DNA of 55,044 bases from Chloroflexota bacterium (GTDB taxonomy: Bacteria; Chloroflexota; Anaerolineae; Aggregatilineales; Phototrophicaceae), in the NCBI GenBank assembly GCA_028875245.1, contig JAPPEU010000044.1, forward strand, positions 1 to 55,044, given 5' to 3'. Position numbers and translations under genes: made by a program. The stretch's first letter is position 1; each line of letters opens with the position of its first letter. Shown in pieces: positions 42,680 through 52,678 of the stretch. The notes beneath the pieces were generated by a model. That model did no database searches and had not been told where the DNA came from. It was given only the letters and a program-made list of their open reading frames with translations.

Positions 42680-43537
42680 ATGCGCATCAACATCGGTCTG
42701 GCGCAGATCTACCCCAAACTGGGCGATGTCGAGCACAATCTAAACCTGCACCTGGCGGCAGCGCAGCGGGCGCGGGCGGGCGGCGTCGACCTGCTCATCT
42801 TCCCTGAGCTGTCGATGACCGGTTATCAGGTGCAAGATCTCGTGCCCGAGGTGGCGCTGCGCAGCGACCCGGAGGACCCGGTCTTCGCCCAATTGCTGGC
42901 CGCCAGCGATGATATCGACATCGTCGTCGGCTTCGTGCACGAAGACGCGCGCAACCGCTTTTACATCGGCGACGCCTATCTGGCCGGCGGCGAACTCGTC
43001 CACCTGCATCACAAACTCTACCTGCCCACCTATGCCATGTTCGACGAATCGCGCTACTTCGCCCAAGGCAACAGCGTGCGCGCCTTCGACACCCGCTTCG
43101 GCCGCGTCGGCATGCTCATCTGCGAGGACTTCTGGCATGTCTCGCCGCCTTACCTGCTCTGGCTGGATGGCGCCGATATCCTGATTCTGAACAGCTCCAG
43201 CCCCTCGCGCGGGCTCAACGAGGGCGAGCGCATGTTGGGCGCGCGCTGGGTCGAGCATGTGAATCAGGCTTATGGCAGCATGTTCACCTCGTACATCCTG
43301 CATTGCAACCGCGTCGGCTACGAAGACGGCAAGAATTTTTGGGGCGGCTCCTCAGTCGTCGATCCCGATGGCGAGTTCATGACCCGCGGTTTGTATTTTG
43401 ACGAGGCGCTGATCACGCAGGAGATTGACTTGAATCAGCTGCATCGGACGCGGGCGCGCCTGCCGCTGCTGCGGGATGAGCGGCCGGGTTTGGTGAGAAG
43501 AGAGCTGGGGCGGATCCTGCGCGAGAGTTTGGGGTAG
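42680..43537 (+). CDS. Nitrilase-superfamily amidase
   Basis: This C-N hydrolase of 285 aa has the Glu-Lys-Cys triad: E43 in FPELSMTGY, K112 in HHKLYLPTY and C148 in LICEDFWH. The surrounding sequence resembles the glutaminase/amidase domain of NAD synthetases, but no synthetase domain follows. The substrate is therefore open (an amide or N-carbamoyl compound). AAGGAG lies 8 nt before the ATG. It begins the run amidase, FRG protein, amidohydrolase. Confidence 0.9.
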   Translation: MRINIGLAQIYPKLGDVEHNLNLHLAAAQRARAGGVDLLIFPELSMTGYQVQDLVPEVALRSDPEDPVFAQLLAASDDIDIVVGFVHEDARNRFYIGDAYLAGGELVHLHHKLYLPTYAMFDESRYFAQGNSVRAFDTRFGRVGMLICEDFWHVSPPYLLWLDGADILILNSSSPSRGLNEGERMLGARWVEHVNQAYGSMFTSYILHCNRVGYEDGKNFWGGSSVVDPDGEFMTRGLYFDEALITQEIDLNQLHRTRARLPLLRDERPGLVRRELGRILRESLG

Positions 43538-43543
43538 GGGGAT

Positions 43544-44557
43544 ATGAGTTCATGGTATTTTCTTCATAAACGTTGCGGGTCAGTAGACGAATTCTTTGAG
43601 AAACTGGAAACGCACATTGTCCACGAAAATCGGTCTATGCCGGGTAGTAGCATTTGGCTTTTTCGTGGCCAGAATAGCAGTTGCTTGCCGATGCTGCCGA
43701 AATCAATGCGCGATGGTTTTCAAGTTCAGTTTGTTGAACCTACATTCAAATACGTCAAGAAGTTGTTGTTAAGCAAAGACAGCTACCCTCCATTTGATTG
43801 GACCAGGGATCATGAAAAACAGGTTTTCATCTATGTGCAGCGGAAGCTGGAAGATCGCATCGTTCGGAGATTTGCCGAATTCGCTGATGAAGCACATTTG
43901 GACTTACCCACAGATTCGAAATTGGATTTAGGTGGCGAATACAAGGCTATCGACGAGCGCGATCTCCATGAACTGATCTGTGGTAGTCTTCCGGCATTGC
44001 GTGATCCTATTAGCGTGGTGGATGCACTTGCTCAACATCATGGAATTCCGACCAGGCTACTAGATTGGACCCGTAACCCTTACGTGGCAGCGTTCTTTGC
44101 CGCCTATGCAGACCGGAAAACTGTAAAACGACTCAGGAAAAACAAACACCATAGAATGGCAGTTTGGGCCCTTCAGTTCTTGACTCCGATGCGTGAAAGC
44201 AACTTAAAGGTTGTTACACAGTTGAGATCCCGCATCGGCAATTTGAAAGCTCAAGATGGCTTATTCATATTTGATAGCCGAGCTGACGAGAAATATACAC
44301 CTGAAGAGAAGTGGAAGAAACTAGATGAAGAGTTCAGTAATGACGATTCATACCAAACGCTCGGCTGGAAGTTTTCACTTCCGTTTATTCTGCAAGATGA
44401 TTTACTAGACCGATTGGAGCAGCGAGGACTTTACGCTGACCATCTATGGCCAAGACGCCTTGTGGAGGGTAAACCGGACTTTGATACTATAGCCAGCAAT
44501 ACATTGCAGCGACATATTAGACATCCGTATTCATTATTGTTTGGAGGTTCGCTATGA
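43544..44557 (+). CDS. FRG-domain protein, probably horizontally acquired
   Basis: This 337-aa protein has the hallmarks of the FRG domain: WLFRGQNSS near residue 40 and AQHHGIPTRLLDWTRNPYVAAFFAA near 163-187, then NLKAQDGLFIFDSR. FRG domains are of unknown biochemical function and often occur in mobile or defence-like loci. The DNA is visibly richer in A and T and uses A/T-ending codons, unlike both neighbours. It starts 6 bp after the amidase stop, and its TGA overlaps the ATG of the amidohydrolase (ATGA), whose GGAGG ribosome site lies inside this gene. Confidence 0.87.
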   Translation: MSSWYFLHKRCGSVDEFFEKLETHIVHENRSMPGSSIWLFRGQNSSCLPMLPKSMRDGFQVQFVEPTFKYVKKLLLSKDSYPPFDWTRDHEKQVFIYVQRKLEDRIVRRFAEFADEAHLDLPTDSKLDLGGEYKAIDERDLHELICGSLPALRDPISVVDALAQHHGIPTRLLDWTRNPYVAAFFAAYADRKTVKRLRKNKHHRMAVWALQFLTPMRESNLKVVTQLRSRIGNLKAQDGLFIFDSRADEKYTPEEKWKKLDEEFSNDDSYQTLGWKFSLPFILQDDLLDRLEQRGLYADHLWPRRLVEGKPDFDTIASNTLQRHIRHPYSLLFGGSL

Positions 44558-46176
44558 CCCAACCCACAACCCTCCTCCGAAACGGCACGCTTTACGACGG
44601 CACGGGTCGCCCACCCACCACCGCCGACCTCCTCATCCGCGGCGACCGCATCGCCGCTATCGGCGACCTGCGCGCTGAATCCGCCGCCAACGTCATCGAC
44701 CTCGACGGCCTCGCCGTCGCCCCCGGCTTCATCAACATGCTCAGCTGGGCGACTGAATCGCTGATCGAAGACGGCCGCAGCATGAGCGATATCAAGCAGG
44801 GCGTCACGCTTGAGGTGATGGGCGAGGGCACGTCGATGGGGCCGCTCAGCGACGAGATGAAGCGGAATCGCGATACGATTCTGTCCACGGCTGACATCCA
44901 ATACGATATCGAGTGGACGACCCTGGGCGAGTACCTGGAATTCCTCGAGCGCAAAGGCGTGGCGACCAATGTGGCCTCGTTCGTCGGCTCGGCAACGCTG
45001 CGGATTCACGCCGCCGGTTATGACGACCGCCCGGTGACCGACGGCGAAATGGCGGCTATGAAGGGCTTGCTGTATGAGGCCATGCGCGAGGGCGCCATGG
45101 GCATGTCGGCCGCTTTGATCTACCCGCCAGCGACATATCAGAGCACTGAGGAGCTGATTGAGCTTTGCCGCGTGGTCGCCGAGCGCGATGGCATGTACAT
45201 CACCCACTTGCGCAGCGAAGGCGCGCAATTCCTGGAAGCGCTTGACGAGCTGATTCGCATCATGCGCGAAACCGGCGTGACCGGCGAGATCTATCATCTC
45301 AAAGCGGCTGGACGGGCGAACTGGCGCAAGATGGACGAGGTCATCGCTCGCGTCGAAGCCGTCCGCGCTGAGGGGCTGCCCTTGACCGCCGACATGTACA
45401 CCTATCCCTACAGCGGCACCGGTCTGGCCTCCTGCATTCCGGCTTGGGCGCACGACGGCGGCTTTGACGCCATGATTGAACGTCTCAAAGACCACGACCT
45501 GCGCGAGCGGATCAAGCGGGAGATGGCGCTGCCCTCGCATCAGTGGGAGAACATGTTTGAGGAGAATGGGCCCGATGGCATCATGCTGGCCGGCTTCGCC
45601 AAGAAGGAACTGCGGCGTTTCCAGGGCAAATGGCTGAGCGAGGTCATGGCTGAGCGCGGCACATCAGCCGCTGATACGGCGATTGATCTGCTGATTGAAG
45701 ACAACAGCCGCATCTTCTCGCTCTACTTCAGCATGTCGGAAGATAACCTGCGCAAACAAGTGCAGCTGCCCTGGGTGAGTTTCTGCTCTGACGCCGGCTC
45801 GATCGCGACCGAGGGCGCCTTCCTCAGCTATCATCCGCATCCGCGCGCCTATGGCAGCTTCGCCCGCGTCATCGGCAAATACGTTCGCGATGAAGGCATG
45901 CTGACGCTGGAAGACGCCGTGCGCCGCTTGTCCGGTTTCGCCGCCGACAATCTCAAACTGAAGGAGCGCGGTTATCTTAAGACAGGCTGCTTCGCCGATA
46001 TCGCCGTATTCGATCCGGCGCGGGTGCAAGATCATTCTGTGCCCGGCGATCCCCATCAATACAGTGACGGCATGGTCCACGTCTTCGTAAATGGGAGGCA
46101 GGCGCTGCGTGATGGCGAGCACACTGGTGACTTGCCCGGGCGGGTCGTCCGCGGACCCGGCTGGGCCGGCCCATGA
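44554..46176 (+). CDS. Amidohydrolase of the D-aminoacylase family
   Basis: This 540-aa amidohydrolase-fold enzyme resembles N-acyl-D-amino-acid deacylases: RNGTLYDGTGRPP and LLIRGDRIAAIGDL at the start, VAPGFINM, then YITHLRSEG and IYHLKAAGR with the metal-site His residues, and FCSDAGS with the late Asp. The usual first motif PGFIDxHxH is PGFINMLSW here, so both His of HxH are absent, as in a divergent subgroup. Together with the amidase upstream it suggests hydrolysis of amide compounds. GGAGG precedes the ATG. Confidence 0.85.
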   Translation: MTQPTTLLRNGTLYDGTGRPPTTADLLIRGDRIAAIGDLRAESAANVIDLDGLAVAPGFINMLSWATESLIEDGRSMSDIKQGVTLEVMGEGTSMGPLSDEMKRNRDTILSTADIQYDIEWTTLGEYLEFLERKGVATNVASFVGSATLRIHAAGYDDRPVTDGEMAAMKGLLYEAMREGAMGMSAALIYPPATYQSTEELIELCRVVAERDGMYITHLRSEGAQFLEALDELIRIMRETGVTGEIYHLKAAGRANWRKMDEVIARVEAVRAEGLPLTADMYTYPYSGTGLASCIPAWAHDGGFDAMIERLKDHDLRERIKREMALPSHQWENMFEENGPDGIMLAGFAKKELRRFQGKWLSEVMAERGTSAADTAIDLLIEDNSRIFSLYFSMSEDNLRKQVQLPWVSFCSDAGSIATEGAFLSYHPHPRAYGSFARVIGKYVRDEGMLTLEDAVRRLSGFAADNLKLKERGYLKTGCFADIAVFDPARVQDHSVPGDPHQYSDGMVHVFVNGRQALRDGEHTGDLPGRVVRGPGWAGP

Positions 46177-46270
46177 CGCAACCGAAACGTCTCGCAAGCG
46201 TATATGATGTCTAAGCCCAGGCGCTGACGAATCCCCCAGTTTTTGGGTACTCAGCTGGCGGCGCGTGGTA

Positions 46271-46279
46271 TGATATAAT
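46271..46279 (+). promoter_or_regulatory. Extended -10 promoter of the SPFH gene
   Basis: TGATATAAT lies 50 nt before the ATG at 46329. A hairpin TAGCAG/CTGCTA (46298-46315) stands between it and the GAAGGAG ribosome site. Confidence 0.6.
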
Positions 46280-46328
46280 CATCGGGTATAACAGAGATAG
46301 CAGATGCAACTGCTATGAAGGAGTAGAC

Positions 46329-47375
46329 ATGAATTTTGGTGGCTTATTAGGAATCGTCGCGGTTCTTGCGTTCGGCGTCGGTATTCTGGGCGTAGCCTTC
46401 GCCTTCACGCTGGCGTCGCAGGGGCGGTCGTCCCGCGGTGGCGTCTTGCTGGCGCTCTTTGGCTTCGCGGCGGGCGTCGTGCTCTTTGTCGTCAGTTCCG
46501 GCATTCTGATTGTGCAGCCGGCGCGGGCGGCTGTGATCGTCAATGTGTTGACCGGCGAGCTGGAACAACCGGCGCGAGCGCCTGGCACGTCGATCATCAT
46601 CCCCGGCTTGCAGGAGTACATCATCTACCCGACCGATCAACGCGAATACACCATGTCGGGCATCAGCAGCGAGGGCCGCCTGCAAGGCAACGACGCTGTG
46701 GAAGCGCTGACCGCAGACGGGCAGGAAGTGAAGCTGGATATCACCGTGCTTTATCGCATCGATCGGGCGGATGTCAATCAGATTCATCTGAATTGGCAGA
46801 ATCGTTTCGAAGCCGACTTCATCCGCCCGACTGTGCGCGCCGAAGCACGCGATGTCGTCTCCAAGTTCGAAGCGGAGTCCATTTACGGCGAGGGTCGCGA
46901 AGCGATGGGTACCGACATCTTCAATGCAGTGGAGGAACACATGAAGGACGAGGGCTTGACACTGACCTCGTTGCTCGTGCGCCAGATCGATTTCACTGAC
47001 GCCTTCGCGAACTCCATCGAAGAGAAGCAGATCGAAGACCAGAAGCTGCAACGCGCCCGCACCGAGGCGGAACGCGTTCAGACCGAAGCCGGCGGTCGCG
47101 CCGATGCGCTGGAGCAGGAAGCGCGCGGTCGCGCCAATGCCCGCTTGATCGAAGCGCAGGCGGAAGCGGAAGCCCTGCGCGTCATCAGCGATCAGATCGC
47201 GGCCAATCCCAATCTGATCCAGTATCTCTACGTCGCGAACCTGTCCGACAATGTGTCCTTCGCGCTCCTGCCGTCTGATTCGCCTTTCATCTTCAGCGTC
47301 GATGACTTCACTCAATTGGGCGACGACTTCCAGGCGCCGGAGGCCTCGGTTCAGCTGACCGACGCCGGCAATTAG
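46329..47375 (+). CDS. SPFH/prohibitin-family membrane protein
   Basis: This 348-aa band-7 protein has two N-terminal membrane helices (about 5-30 and 40-60). The SPFH domain follows (AVIVNVLTGELEQPARAPGTSIIIPG, then DGQEVKLDITVLYRID). An Ala/Glu/Arg-rich coiled coil (about 230-285, EEKQIEDQKLQRARTEAE) is next, with a short acidic tail. Prohibitin-like proteins form large membrane-bound ring assemblies that organise the membrane or restrain proteases. It has its own promoter and a clear terminator. Confidence 0.92.
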   Translation: MNFGGLLGIVAVLAFGVGILGVAFAFTLASQGRSSRGGVLLALFGFAAGVVLFVVSSGILIVQPARAAVIVNVLTGELEQPARAPGTSIIIPGLQEYIIYPTDQREYTMSGISSEGRLQGNDAVEALTADGQEVKLDITVLYRIDRADVNQIHLNWQNRFEADFIRPTVRAEARDVVSKFEAESIYGEGREAMGTDIFNAVEEHMKDEGLTLTSLLVRQIDFTDAFANSIEEKQIEDQKLQRARTEAERVQTEAGGRADALEQEARGRANARLIEAQAEAEALRVISDQIAANPNLIQYLYVANLSDNVSFALLPSDSPFIFSVDDFTQLGDDFQAPEASVQLTDAGN

Positions 47376-47405
47376 CGCGACAAGCGCATCCTCTGGAAAC
47401 AAAAT

Positions 47406-47436
47406 GGGCGCTCTATTCAGGGCGCCCTTTTCATTT
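47406..47436 (+). terminator. Intrinsic terminator of the SPFH gene
   Basis: GGGCGC (47406-47411) pairs with GCGCCC (47422-47427), with an A+T-containing 10-nt loop, followed by TTTTCATTT. It is 30 bp after the SPFH stop. Confidence 0.8.
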
Positions 47437-47499
47437 ATGCCGGGGCCGAAGCATCGCCCAAGCTGATGAAGTCTCGGCATAGGATCGCCAAGCGCGCTC

Positions 47500-48582
47500 T
47501 CAGAGATCAACCTCCATCACTTTCAGCACCGTCTGCATTGGCGTGAATATGGAGGCGCGGCGGGAGCCGGCGAAGAGCAGGCCAACCGCGTTCAAACTGT
47601 CCCGTTCCATTATCAGCGCGCCGGAATCGCCCCCCTGGCTCATGGGCGTGGTGATCACCTGCCCAATGAAGCGCGCCTGCAAGTCCTCGCCGTAAGACAC
47701 ATCCACGGTCGCGTTCATCAGCGTCACCGTGCCCTCGGTGTAACCGGTGGTGCGTCCCTGCTTGCGCACTTCCATGCCCAGTTGCGCGAGTTTGCTGCCG
47801 TTGGGACGGCCGATTTCCGCGATGGCCCCCTGGAAGAGCATGGGATTGTTCGGGCGGGCGAGCGCGGCATCCACCCGGTTGGCGTAGACTGGCGTCGCTT
47901 CCGTCTGAACTTTGGGCATGGGCACGCTGGTCAATCGCTTTGACGAGCCGCTGATTTTGCCCAGCGCGTTGCCGACGGTGGCGAAGAGCTCGACGATATC
48001 ACAGCCTCCCGCCGGAAACAGCGGCGGGGTGGTCCTTGGCGTCCGTCCGGTGCCCAAGGTGTTCATAAAGCGCAGCATTTCGAAGCGATGCAGCTTGGCG
48101 ACCGCATCGTCCGGCCTGAGGCCATGATCAGTCGGGCCCGGCTGCAAGATGGCATCGCCGATCTCGGCGTCGTTGCTGTTGGCCAAGACATGATTGTTGG
48201 ACAGAAGGAGCGGCTCGCCGGTGTTGCGGTCGAAGACGATGGCGCCCAGCGTGCCGGCTGTGACCTTGTAATGCCCAATGCTGACGCCGGCCGGAATATT
48301 CGGGCGAAAGCGATCGCGCGGGTTCACCAGCGCCTCCAGCCGGCCGACCTCGACGACATCGGTGCGCGCGCCGCTAACATCGGGCGGCACGACATCTTCC
48401 GCGCTCAAGGCTTCGACCGGCTTCTTCTGCTGAACCAGCACGGCCATCGCCAGCTGGTCAGTCACTTGTTCTTTATAATTGCGAAAACCGATCGCCACGC
48501 CGACCACGCCGCGCCGGCTGAGCAGGTCGCTTTGGGCGATGCGCTGCGCCTCCAGCAGTTGGCGGAAGAGGTCCATTGACAT
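47500..48582 (-). CDS. Nal1-like chymotrypsin-fold serine protease
   Basis: This 360-aa protein has a trypsin-like core. His lies in LLSNNHVLAN (about 131), Ser in QGGDSGALI (about 318), and an Asp in VDAALARP is a candidate third member. The layout (long loops, no signal peptide) resembles the Nal1-type peptidases known from plants and bacteria. Residues about 20-85 form a separate small domain (VVGVAIGFR, TDQLAMAVLV, TDVVEVG) that recurs as the stand-alone protein at 52679-52936. It is convergent with the SPFH gene. Confidence 0.8.
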   Translation of the reverse strand: MSMDLFRQLLEAQRIAQSDLLSRRGVVGVAIGFRNYKEQVTDQLAMAVLVQQKKPVEALSAEDVVPPDVSGARTDVVEVGRLEALVNPRDRFRPNIPAGVSIGHYKVTAGTLGAIVFDRNTGEPLLLSNNHVLANSNDAEIGDAILQPGPTDHGLRPDDAVAKLHRFEMLRFMNTLGTGRTPRTTPPLFPAGGCDIVELFATVGNALGKISGSSKRLTSVPMPKVQTEATPVYANRVDAALARPNNPMLFQGAIAEIGRPNGSKLAQLGMEVRKQGRTTGYTEGTVTLMNATVDVSYGEDLQARFIGQVITTPMSQGGDSGALIMERDSLNAVGLLFAGSRRASIFTPMQTVLKVMEVDL

Positions 48583-48662
48583 GCCGCGCCATCTCCGATG
48601 TCAGTGATGAATGCCATGACATTATACGACGAATCGGCAAAGCGGGATATTTGCGACGGGCG

Positions 48663-49745
48663 CTAGGCGGGATCGCCGATGCTCTTCAGCCCGCTGCCCG
48701 TGAAAGCGATGACCAGCGTCGCCTCAGCGCCAATCAGTTGGCTTATTTGCGGCAGGGCGGCGGCCGTCACCGCGCTGGTCGGCTCGATCATCAGCCCTCG
48801 CTTGCGCAGCCGCTCTTGCGCCGCCAGGATCGCCCCATCGTTCAGCCGCAGCGCGAAGCCGTCGGTCTCGTAAAGCGCGCGCAAAATCTCCGGGCCGCGC
48901 ACAGGCGCGTCAACAAGGATGCCGTCGGCCACGCTCGGCCCGGGTTCGAGCGGGGGCGGCGCGTCAAGCTTGGCCTCCCAGCCGCGAACGATAGGGTCGA
49001 CGCCCGCTGATTGCAAGGCGATCATGCGTGGGGGGCGCTCAATCAAGCCGGCGTCATGCAGCGCTTTGAAACCGCGGTAAAAGCCGAGGAAGAGCCCGCC
49101 ATGGCCGACCGGCGTCGCCACGGCATCCGGCGCGCGCCCCAGCTGTTCCCAGGTTTCCCAGGCGGCCGTTTGCTGGCCGAGCGCGAAGTAAGGGCTCCAG
49201 GCATGGCTGGCGTAGGTGGTCTTTTGCGCCGCGGCATAGACATCCGTCAAATAATTGCGCGATTCGATAATCCGACCGCCGAAGGACCGTATCAGCCGTT
49301 TCTTGTTTTCGACGGCGGTTGCGGCCGGGACGAACACCGTGGCGGACATCCCGGCGGCGCCGGCGTAGGCGGCCAGCGACGCGCCCGCATTGCCCGATGA
49401 GTTGTCGATCACCTCGGTTGCGCCGCAGGCGGCCAGATGATTGAGCAAGGTAGCCGTGCCGCGGTCTTTGAAGGAGCCGGTCGGGTTCAGATATTCCAGC
49501 TTGGCCTGGAAGCGGGCGCCATCCAGCTCGACAGGGACCAGCGGCGTCATGCCTTCGCCCAGGCTGAAGCGCTGCTCAACCGGCAGCATGGCGCGGTAAC
49601 GCCAGAGGGAGAAGTCGTTCCGGTCGATGCGATCGGGATCAAAGGGCGGGAGCTCGACCAAATCCAGCGAGCCGCCGCAGTCATCGCAGCGCCAATCGAG
49701 CGGGCCGGCCGGGGACGCGCATCGGTTGCATAAAATCTTTGACAT
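48663..49745 (-). CDS. Threonine synthase-like PLP enzyme
   Basis: This 360-aa fold-type II PLP enzyme has a zinc ribbon at the N-terminus (Cys 6, 9, 20 and 23). The PLP Lys is in NPTGSFKDRG (K93), the Asn/Gly loop is NSSGNAGASLAAYA, and the phosphate site is TGSGLKS. The zinc ribbon plus SFKDRG is typical of class II threonine synthases and related lyases. No homoserine kinase or dehydrogenase gene is adjacent, so threonine synthase is likely but a related lyase is possible. Confidence 0.87.
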   Translation of the reverse strand: MSKILCNRCASPAGPLDWRCDDCGGSLDLVELPPFDPDRIDRNDFSLWRYRAMLPVEQRFSLGEGMTPLVPVELDGARFQAKLEYLNPTGSFKDRGTATLLNHLAACGATEVIDNSSGNAGASLAAYAGAAGMSATVFVPAATAVENKKRLIRSFGGRIIESRNYLTDVYAAAQKTTYASHAWSPYFALGQQTAAWETWEQLGRAPDAVATPVGHGGLFLGFYRGFKALHDAGLIERPPRMIALQSAGVDPIVRGWEAKLDAPPPLEPGPSVADGILVDAPVRGPEILRALYETDGFALRLNDGAILAAQERLRKRGLMIEPTSAVTAAALPQISQLIGAEATLVIAFTGSGLKSIGDPA

Positions 49746-49784
49746 CGGGCATACCGTACTTTTGCTTGACTGCCCCGAGCCTGC

Positions 49785-50111
49785 CTAAAGCTGGAAGCCG
49801 TTGCGGTAGTCGACGACCTTGCGTTCATAGTTGTCGACATAGCGCTGGAGTTTGTTCTCCAGGTCGTCCCATTGATCGCTTAGGAAAAGCCGGCGCAGGA
49901 TGTCGGCGCTTTCGGTGACAAATTCGATCTTGCGCATGGGGTAATCCCCGTAGGCGATGTGCCAGACCATGTGCATATAGACGCCCAGCTTCTGTATATC
50001 CGGGACGAAGCTGCTGAGCATGTAGCGGTAGTATTGGTCTTGTTTGTCGGGTTTGATATTATAGAATAAGATGAGCTTGTATCTTGGCCTGATGTGCTGA
50101 AATGATGCCAT
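49785..50111 (-). CDS. Small conserved-looking protein of unknown function
   Basis: This 108-aa soluble protein has a beta-strand start (YKLILFYNIKP) and an alternating pattern of aromatic-rich helices (QYYRYMLSSF, WHIAYGDYP). It ends in a Tyr/Asp/Arg-rich helix (KLQRYVDNYERKVVDY). The pattern resembles small dimeric alpha-beta-barrel proteins, but no motif proves it. The ordered composition and clean frame support a real gene. Confidence 0.7.
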   Translation of the reverse strand: MASFQHIRPRYKLILFYNIKPDKQDQYYRYMLSSFVPDIQKLGVYMHMVWHIAYGDYPMRKIEFVTESADILRRLFLSDQWDDLENKLQRYVDNYERKVVDYRNGFQL

Positions 50112-50259
50112 AATTAGTTGATCGTAGTCGGATATTGGTCGCGACTTACTCTATCACATAATCCCTCGAAGTGGTACGGCTCTTCTAAGTGCAGCCGCCG
50201 TCCTGTCTGCGCCGGGAGATGTGCGCGCGGACGGGACCGCTTTTACAGGAATGCCATAG

Positions 50260-52644
50260 ATGCAGGAATTGCAACGGGCAATAGAGGATTTGCGACATCG
50301 CGCGCAGCGAGCGGCGGACGCGGCTTCCTTAAGCGAGCTGGAGCAGGAAGCGCGCGACCTCTTGATGGAGGCGAAGAACACGCCGCTGGAATCCCGGGCG
50401 CAGGAACTCTTTGCCGAGATCGCCGGTGGCCAAAGCGGCGGCGCCAGACCCAATACCGCGGCTTTGCGCGGCCTGGTGCGGCGCGCCCGAATCCGCATCG
50501 AAATCGCCGGCGATGACGATGACATCGACGAAGCAATCGATATCCTGGCGGACGCCCTGCGCATAGACAGCCGCAACAGCGATGTCATCAGCCTCTTGCA
50601 GCAAGCCGGCTCCCACAGCGCCCAGGCGAAACAACGCGTCCAGGATCTTTTTGAGCGCCACAACGTGAGCTCGGCGCCTTCACTGGCCGCGCCCGAATCG
50701 ACGCCAGCGCCGCCGCGGTCACCCTCGAGTTATGAGCCTGCGCGCGAAGCAGCCAGCCCGGCGCAATTCAGCGGTCCGGCCGACTATGGCAGGGCCGAGC
50801 GCGGCCCGGCAGAAGCGAGTGAGCCCCCGGCTGAAGAGCGCCCAGCATCGCCATCATCCGCGCTTGACGAGCTGCTGTCCCGCTTGACTGAGAGTTACTA
50901 TTCAGGCGAATACCAACAGACGATTGATGTCGCCAATCGGATTCTCGCGCTCCAGGCGAACAACCCCACGGCGCTGGAGTATCGAGAGAAATCGGAAGAT
51001 AACCTGATCCGCGGCATCGTGCCCGACCATCGCATACCCTTTGAAGCGCGCGTCGCTTACAACCGCGCCAATTCGCTGGTGCGGGCCGGCAATTATGAAC
51101 AAGCCTCGGGTTTATACCGTGAAGCGCGAGAACTGGCGGAGCGCGATGGCATCCTGACCTGGAAAGATGTCGAACAGGCTCTGCTCGATATTCAGGATCT
51201 GGCGCTGGCTCGCGAGCTGCTCACCGATGGCGATCGCCTGATGGGCAACGACAATTGGTCGGAAGCGCTCCGTAAATACGAAGGCGCCTTGCGCGTCGTG
51301 CCCAATGATCCTCAAGCGGAAGAGCGGCTGGAAATGCTTCGGCGGATCCAACGTGATTATGACCAGATCGCCGTCCACATGAACACGATCGGCGGCACGC
51401 TGGAAGAGCAAGTCGCCCAGGTCGCCAGTGTGCGCGGCCTGCTCTCCCAGACCCGTCAGCTGTTGCCGAACAGCCAACGTTTGGCGCAGATGCAGCAGGA
51501 AGTGGACAACAAACTCGCGGGCATCCGCAGCCAGGTCAACGACCAGGCGCAGATGTCGCTCAGCCATGCCAATAACTCGACAACCCTGGACGAACGCATT
51601 TTGCTGATGAACGCCGCCATCAAATTGATGGAGCTGGGCCTCGAGCTTGACCCGACGGACGGCAGTTTCTCGGAAATGCTGATGCGCTCGCGCAATTTGC
51701 AGGCGGATATCAGCCGCGCTCAACAGGCCATCAGACGGGCGCAGGCCCTCGTCTCGCAGAATTTTGACGCCGAGCTGGCGCAAGCGCGGCAGATGCTGGC
51801 GGAGATGGCGGCTGATTACGCCCAGGACGAGCGTTTTCGCGCAACCGTCAACGACCTGTTCAGCCGCTACCTGGAACGGGCCGAGGAGGCGCTGCAGGAT
51901 GGCAACAACCGCGAGGCGCGGACCTGGCTTGATGCCATGCGCGACGATCCTTTCCGCATCCTGGGGCGCCGCGCCGATATCGGCCGGATTGACGCCGTGC
52001 TCCGCCGCCGCCGCAATCGTGGCCGTTTGGTCATTTTCTTCATTCTGATCATCATTGGCGGCGTGGGCGGCGCTATCGGCTTTATGAATCGCGATCCCAT
52101 CCAAAGCTTCATCGGGGCTAATTTCTTCCCGACTGCGACCTATACGCCGACCGCGACCAGTACGTCGACCATTACGCCGTCGCCAACCTTGACTTTCACG
52201 CCATCAAACACGCCGACGGCGACGGATACGCCCACCAACACGCCCACCGCCACCGATACCTTCACCCCGACCGCGACCTTCACGCCATCTCATACACCCA
52301 CCGCGACCAATACGCCGACCCGCACCGCGACGCCATCCAACACGCCCACCTACACCAGCACACCGACATATACCGCCACGCCAGTTGAGCTTTGTCAGGT
52401 CGTGGTCCTCAACACAGAAGCGATCAGGGTGCGAACGCGGCCAACAACGCAATCGCCGATTGTAGGCTGGCTGGGCACGGGCACCGTCGCCCCGGTCATG
52501 AAGCTGGAGCGGCAGGAGCGCAACCCGGCCGGCCCCGTCTGGTACTTCGTGCGCGTCAGCGTCGATGACGCCAATCTAGAGGGCTGGATTCGCAGTGATA
52601 TCGTCAGCGTCGTGCTGGGCACCGAATGTCCAGCGATCCCCTAA
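50260..52644 (+). CDS. TPR-like membrane protein with Thr/Pro stalk and SH3b domain
   Basis: This is a 794-aa protein. Residues 1-130 are helical and acidic, and 135-205 form a Pro/Ser/Ala-rich linker. About 205-575 hold TPR-like helical repeats ([27 protein letters not shown]-type motifs) with coiled-coil stretches. One membrane helix follows at 585-610 ([17 protein letters not shown]). Next come 85 residues of Thr/Pro repeats (about 622-708), then a bacterial SH3 domain (about 710-794). The topology would put the TPR part inside and the SH3b part outside, perhaps touching the wall. Function unknown. A similar stalk style is common in Anaerolineae. Confidence 0.85.
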   Translation: MQELQRAIEDLRHRAQRAADAASLSELEQEARDLLMEAKNTPLESRAQELFAEIAGGQSGGARPNTAALRGLVRRARIRIEIAGDDDDIDEAIDILADALRIDSRNSDVISLLQQAGSHSAQAKQRVQDLFERHNVSSAPSLAAPESTPAPPRSPSSYEPAREAASPAQFSGPADYGRAERGPAEASEPPAEERPASPSSALDELLSRLTESYYSGEYQQTIDVANRILALQANNPTALEYREKSEDNLIRGIVPDHRIPFEARVAYNRANSLVRAGNYEQASGLYREARELAERDGILTWKDVEQALLDIQDLALARELLTDGDRLMGNDNWSEALRKYEGALRVVPNDPQAEERLEMLRRIQRDYDQIAVHMNTIGGTLEEQVAQVASVRGLLSQTRQLLPNSQRLAQMQQEVDNKLAGIRSQVNDQAQMSLSHANNSTTLDERILLMNAAIKLMELGLELDPTDGSFSEMLMRSRNLQADISRAQQAIRRAQALVSQNFDAELAQARQMLAEMAADYAQDERFRATVNDLFSRYLERAEEALQDGNNREARTWLDAMRDDPFRILGRRADIGRIDAVLRRRRNRGRLVIFFILIIIGGVGGAIGFMNRDPIQSFIGANFFPTATYTPTATSTSTITPSPTLTFTPSNTPTATDTPTNTPTATDTFTPTATFTPSHTPTATNTPTRTATPSNTPTYTSTPTYTATPVELCQVVVLNTEAIRVRTRPTTQSPIVGWLGTGTVAPVMKLERQERNPAGPVWYFVRVSVDDANLEGWIRSDIVSVVLGTECPAIP
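52129..52385 (+). repeat. Thr/Pro-coding tandem repeat
   Basis: About 85 codons repeat the pattern TPTATxTPS/N with ACG, ACC and CCG codons, forming an imperfect tandem repeat within the stalk of the SH3b protein. Length variation by slippage or recombination is possible. Confidence 0.8.
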
Positions 52645-52678
52645 ACTGCCGGCGCTGAAACCGACCACGAGCGCAGCA

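Noticed and set aside
44431..45540. 369-codon open frame opposite the amidohydrolase
   Set aside because: It overlaps a gene with clear family motifs and has no independent support.
46347..47510. 387-codon open frame opposite the SPFH gene
   Set aside because: It is antisense to a conserved SPFH domain and reads through that gene's terminator.
52129..52385. Regular repeats that could suggest a CRISPR array
   Set aside because: The repeats are in frame, encode Thr/Pro, vary in unit length and have no spacers.
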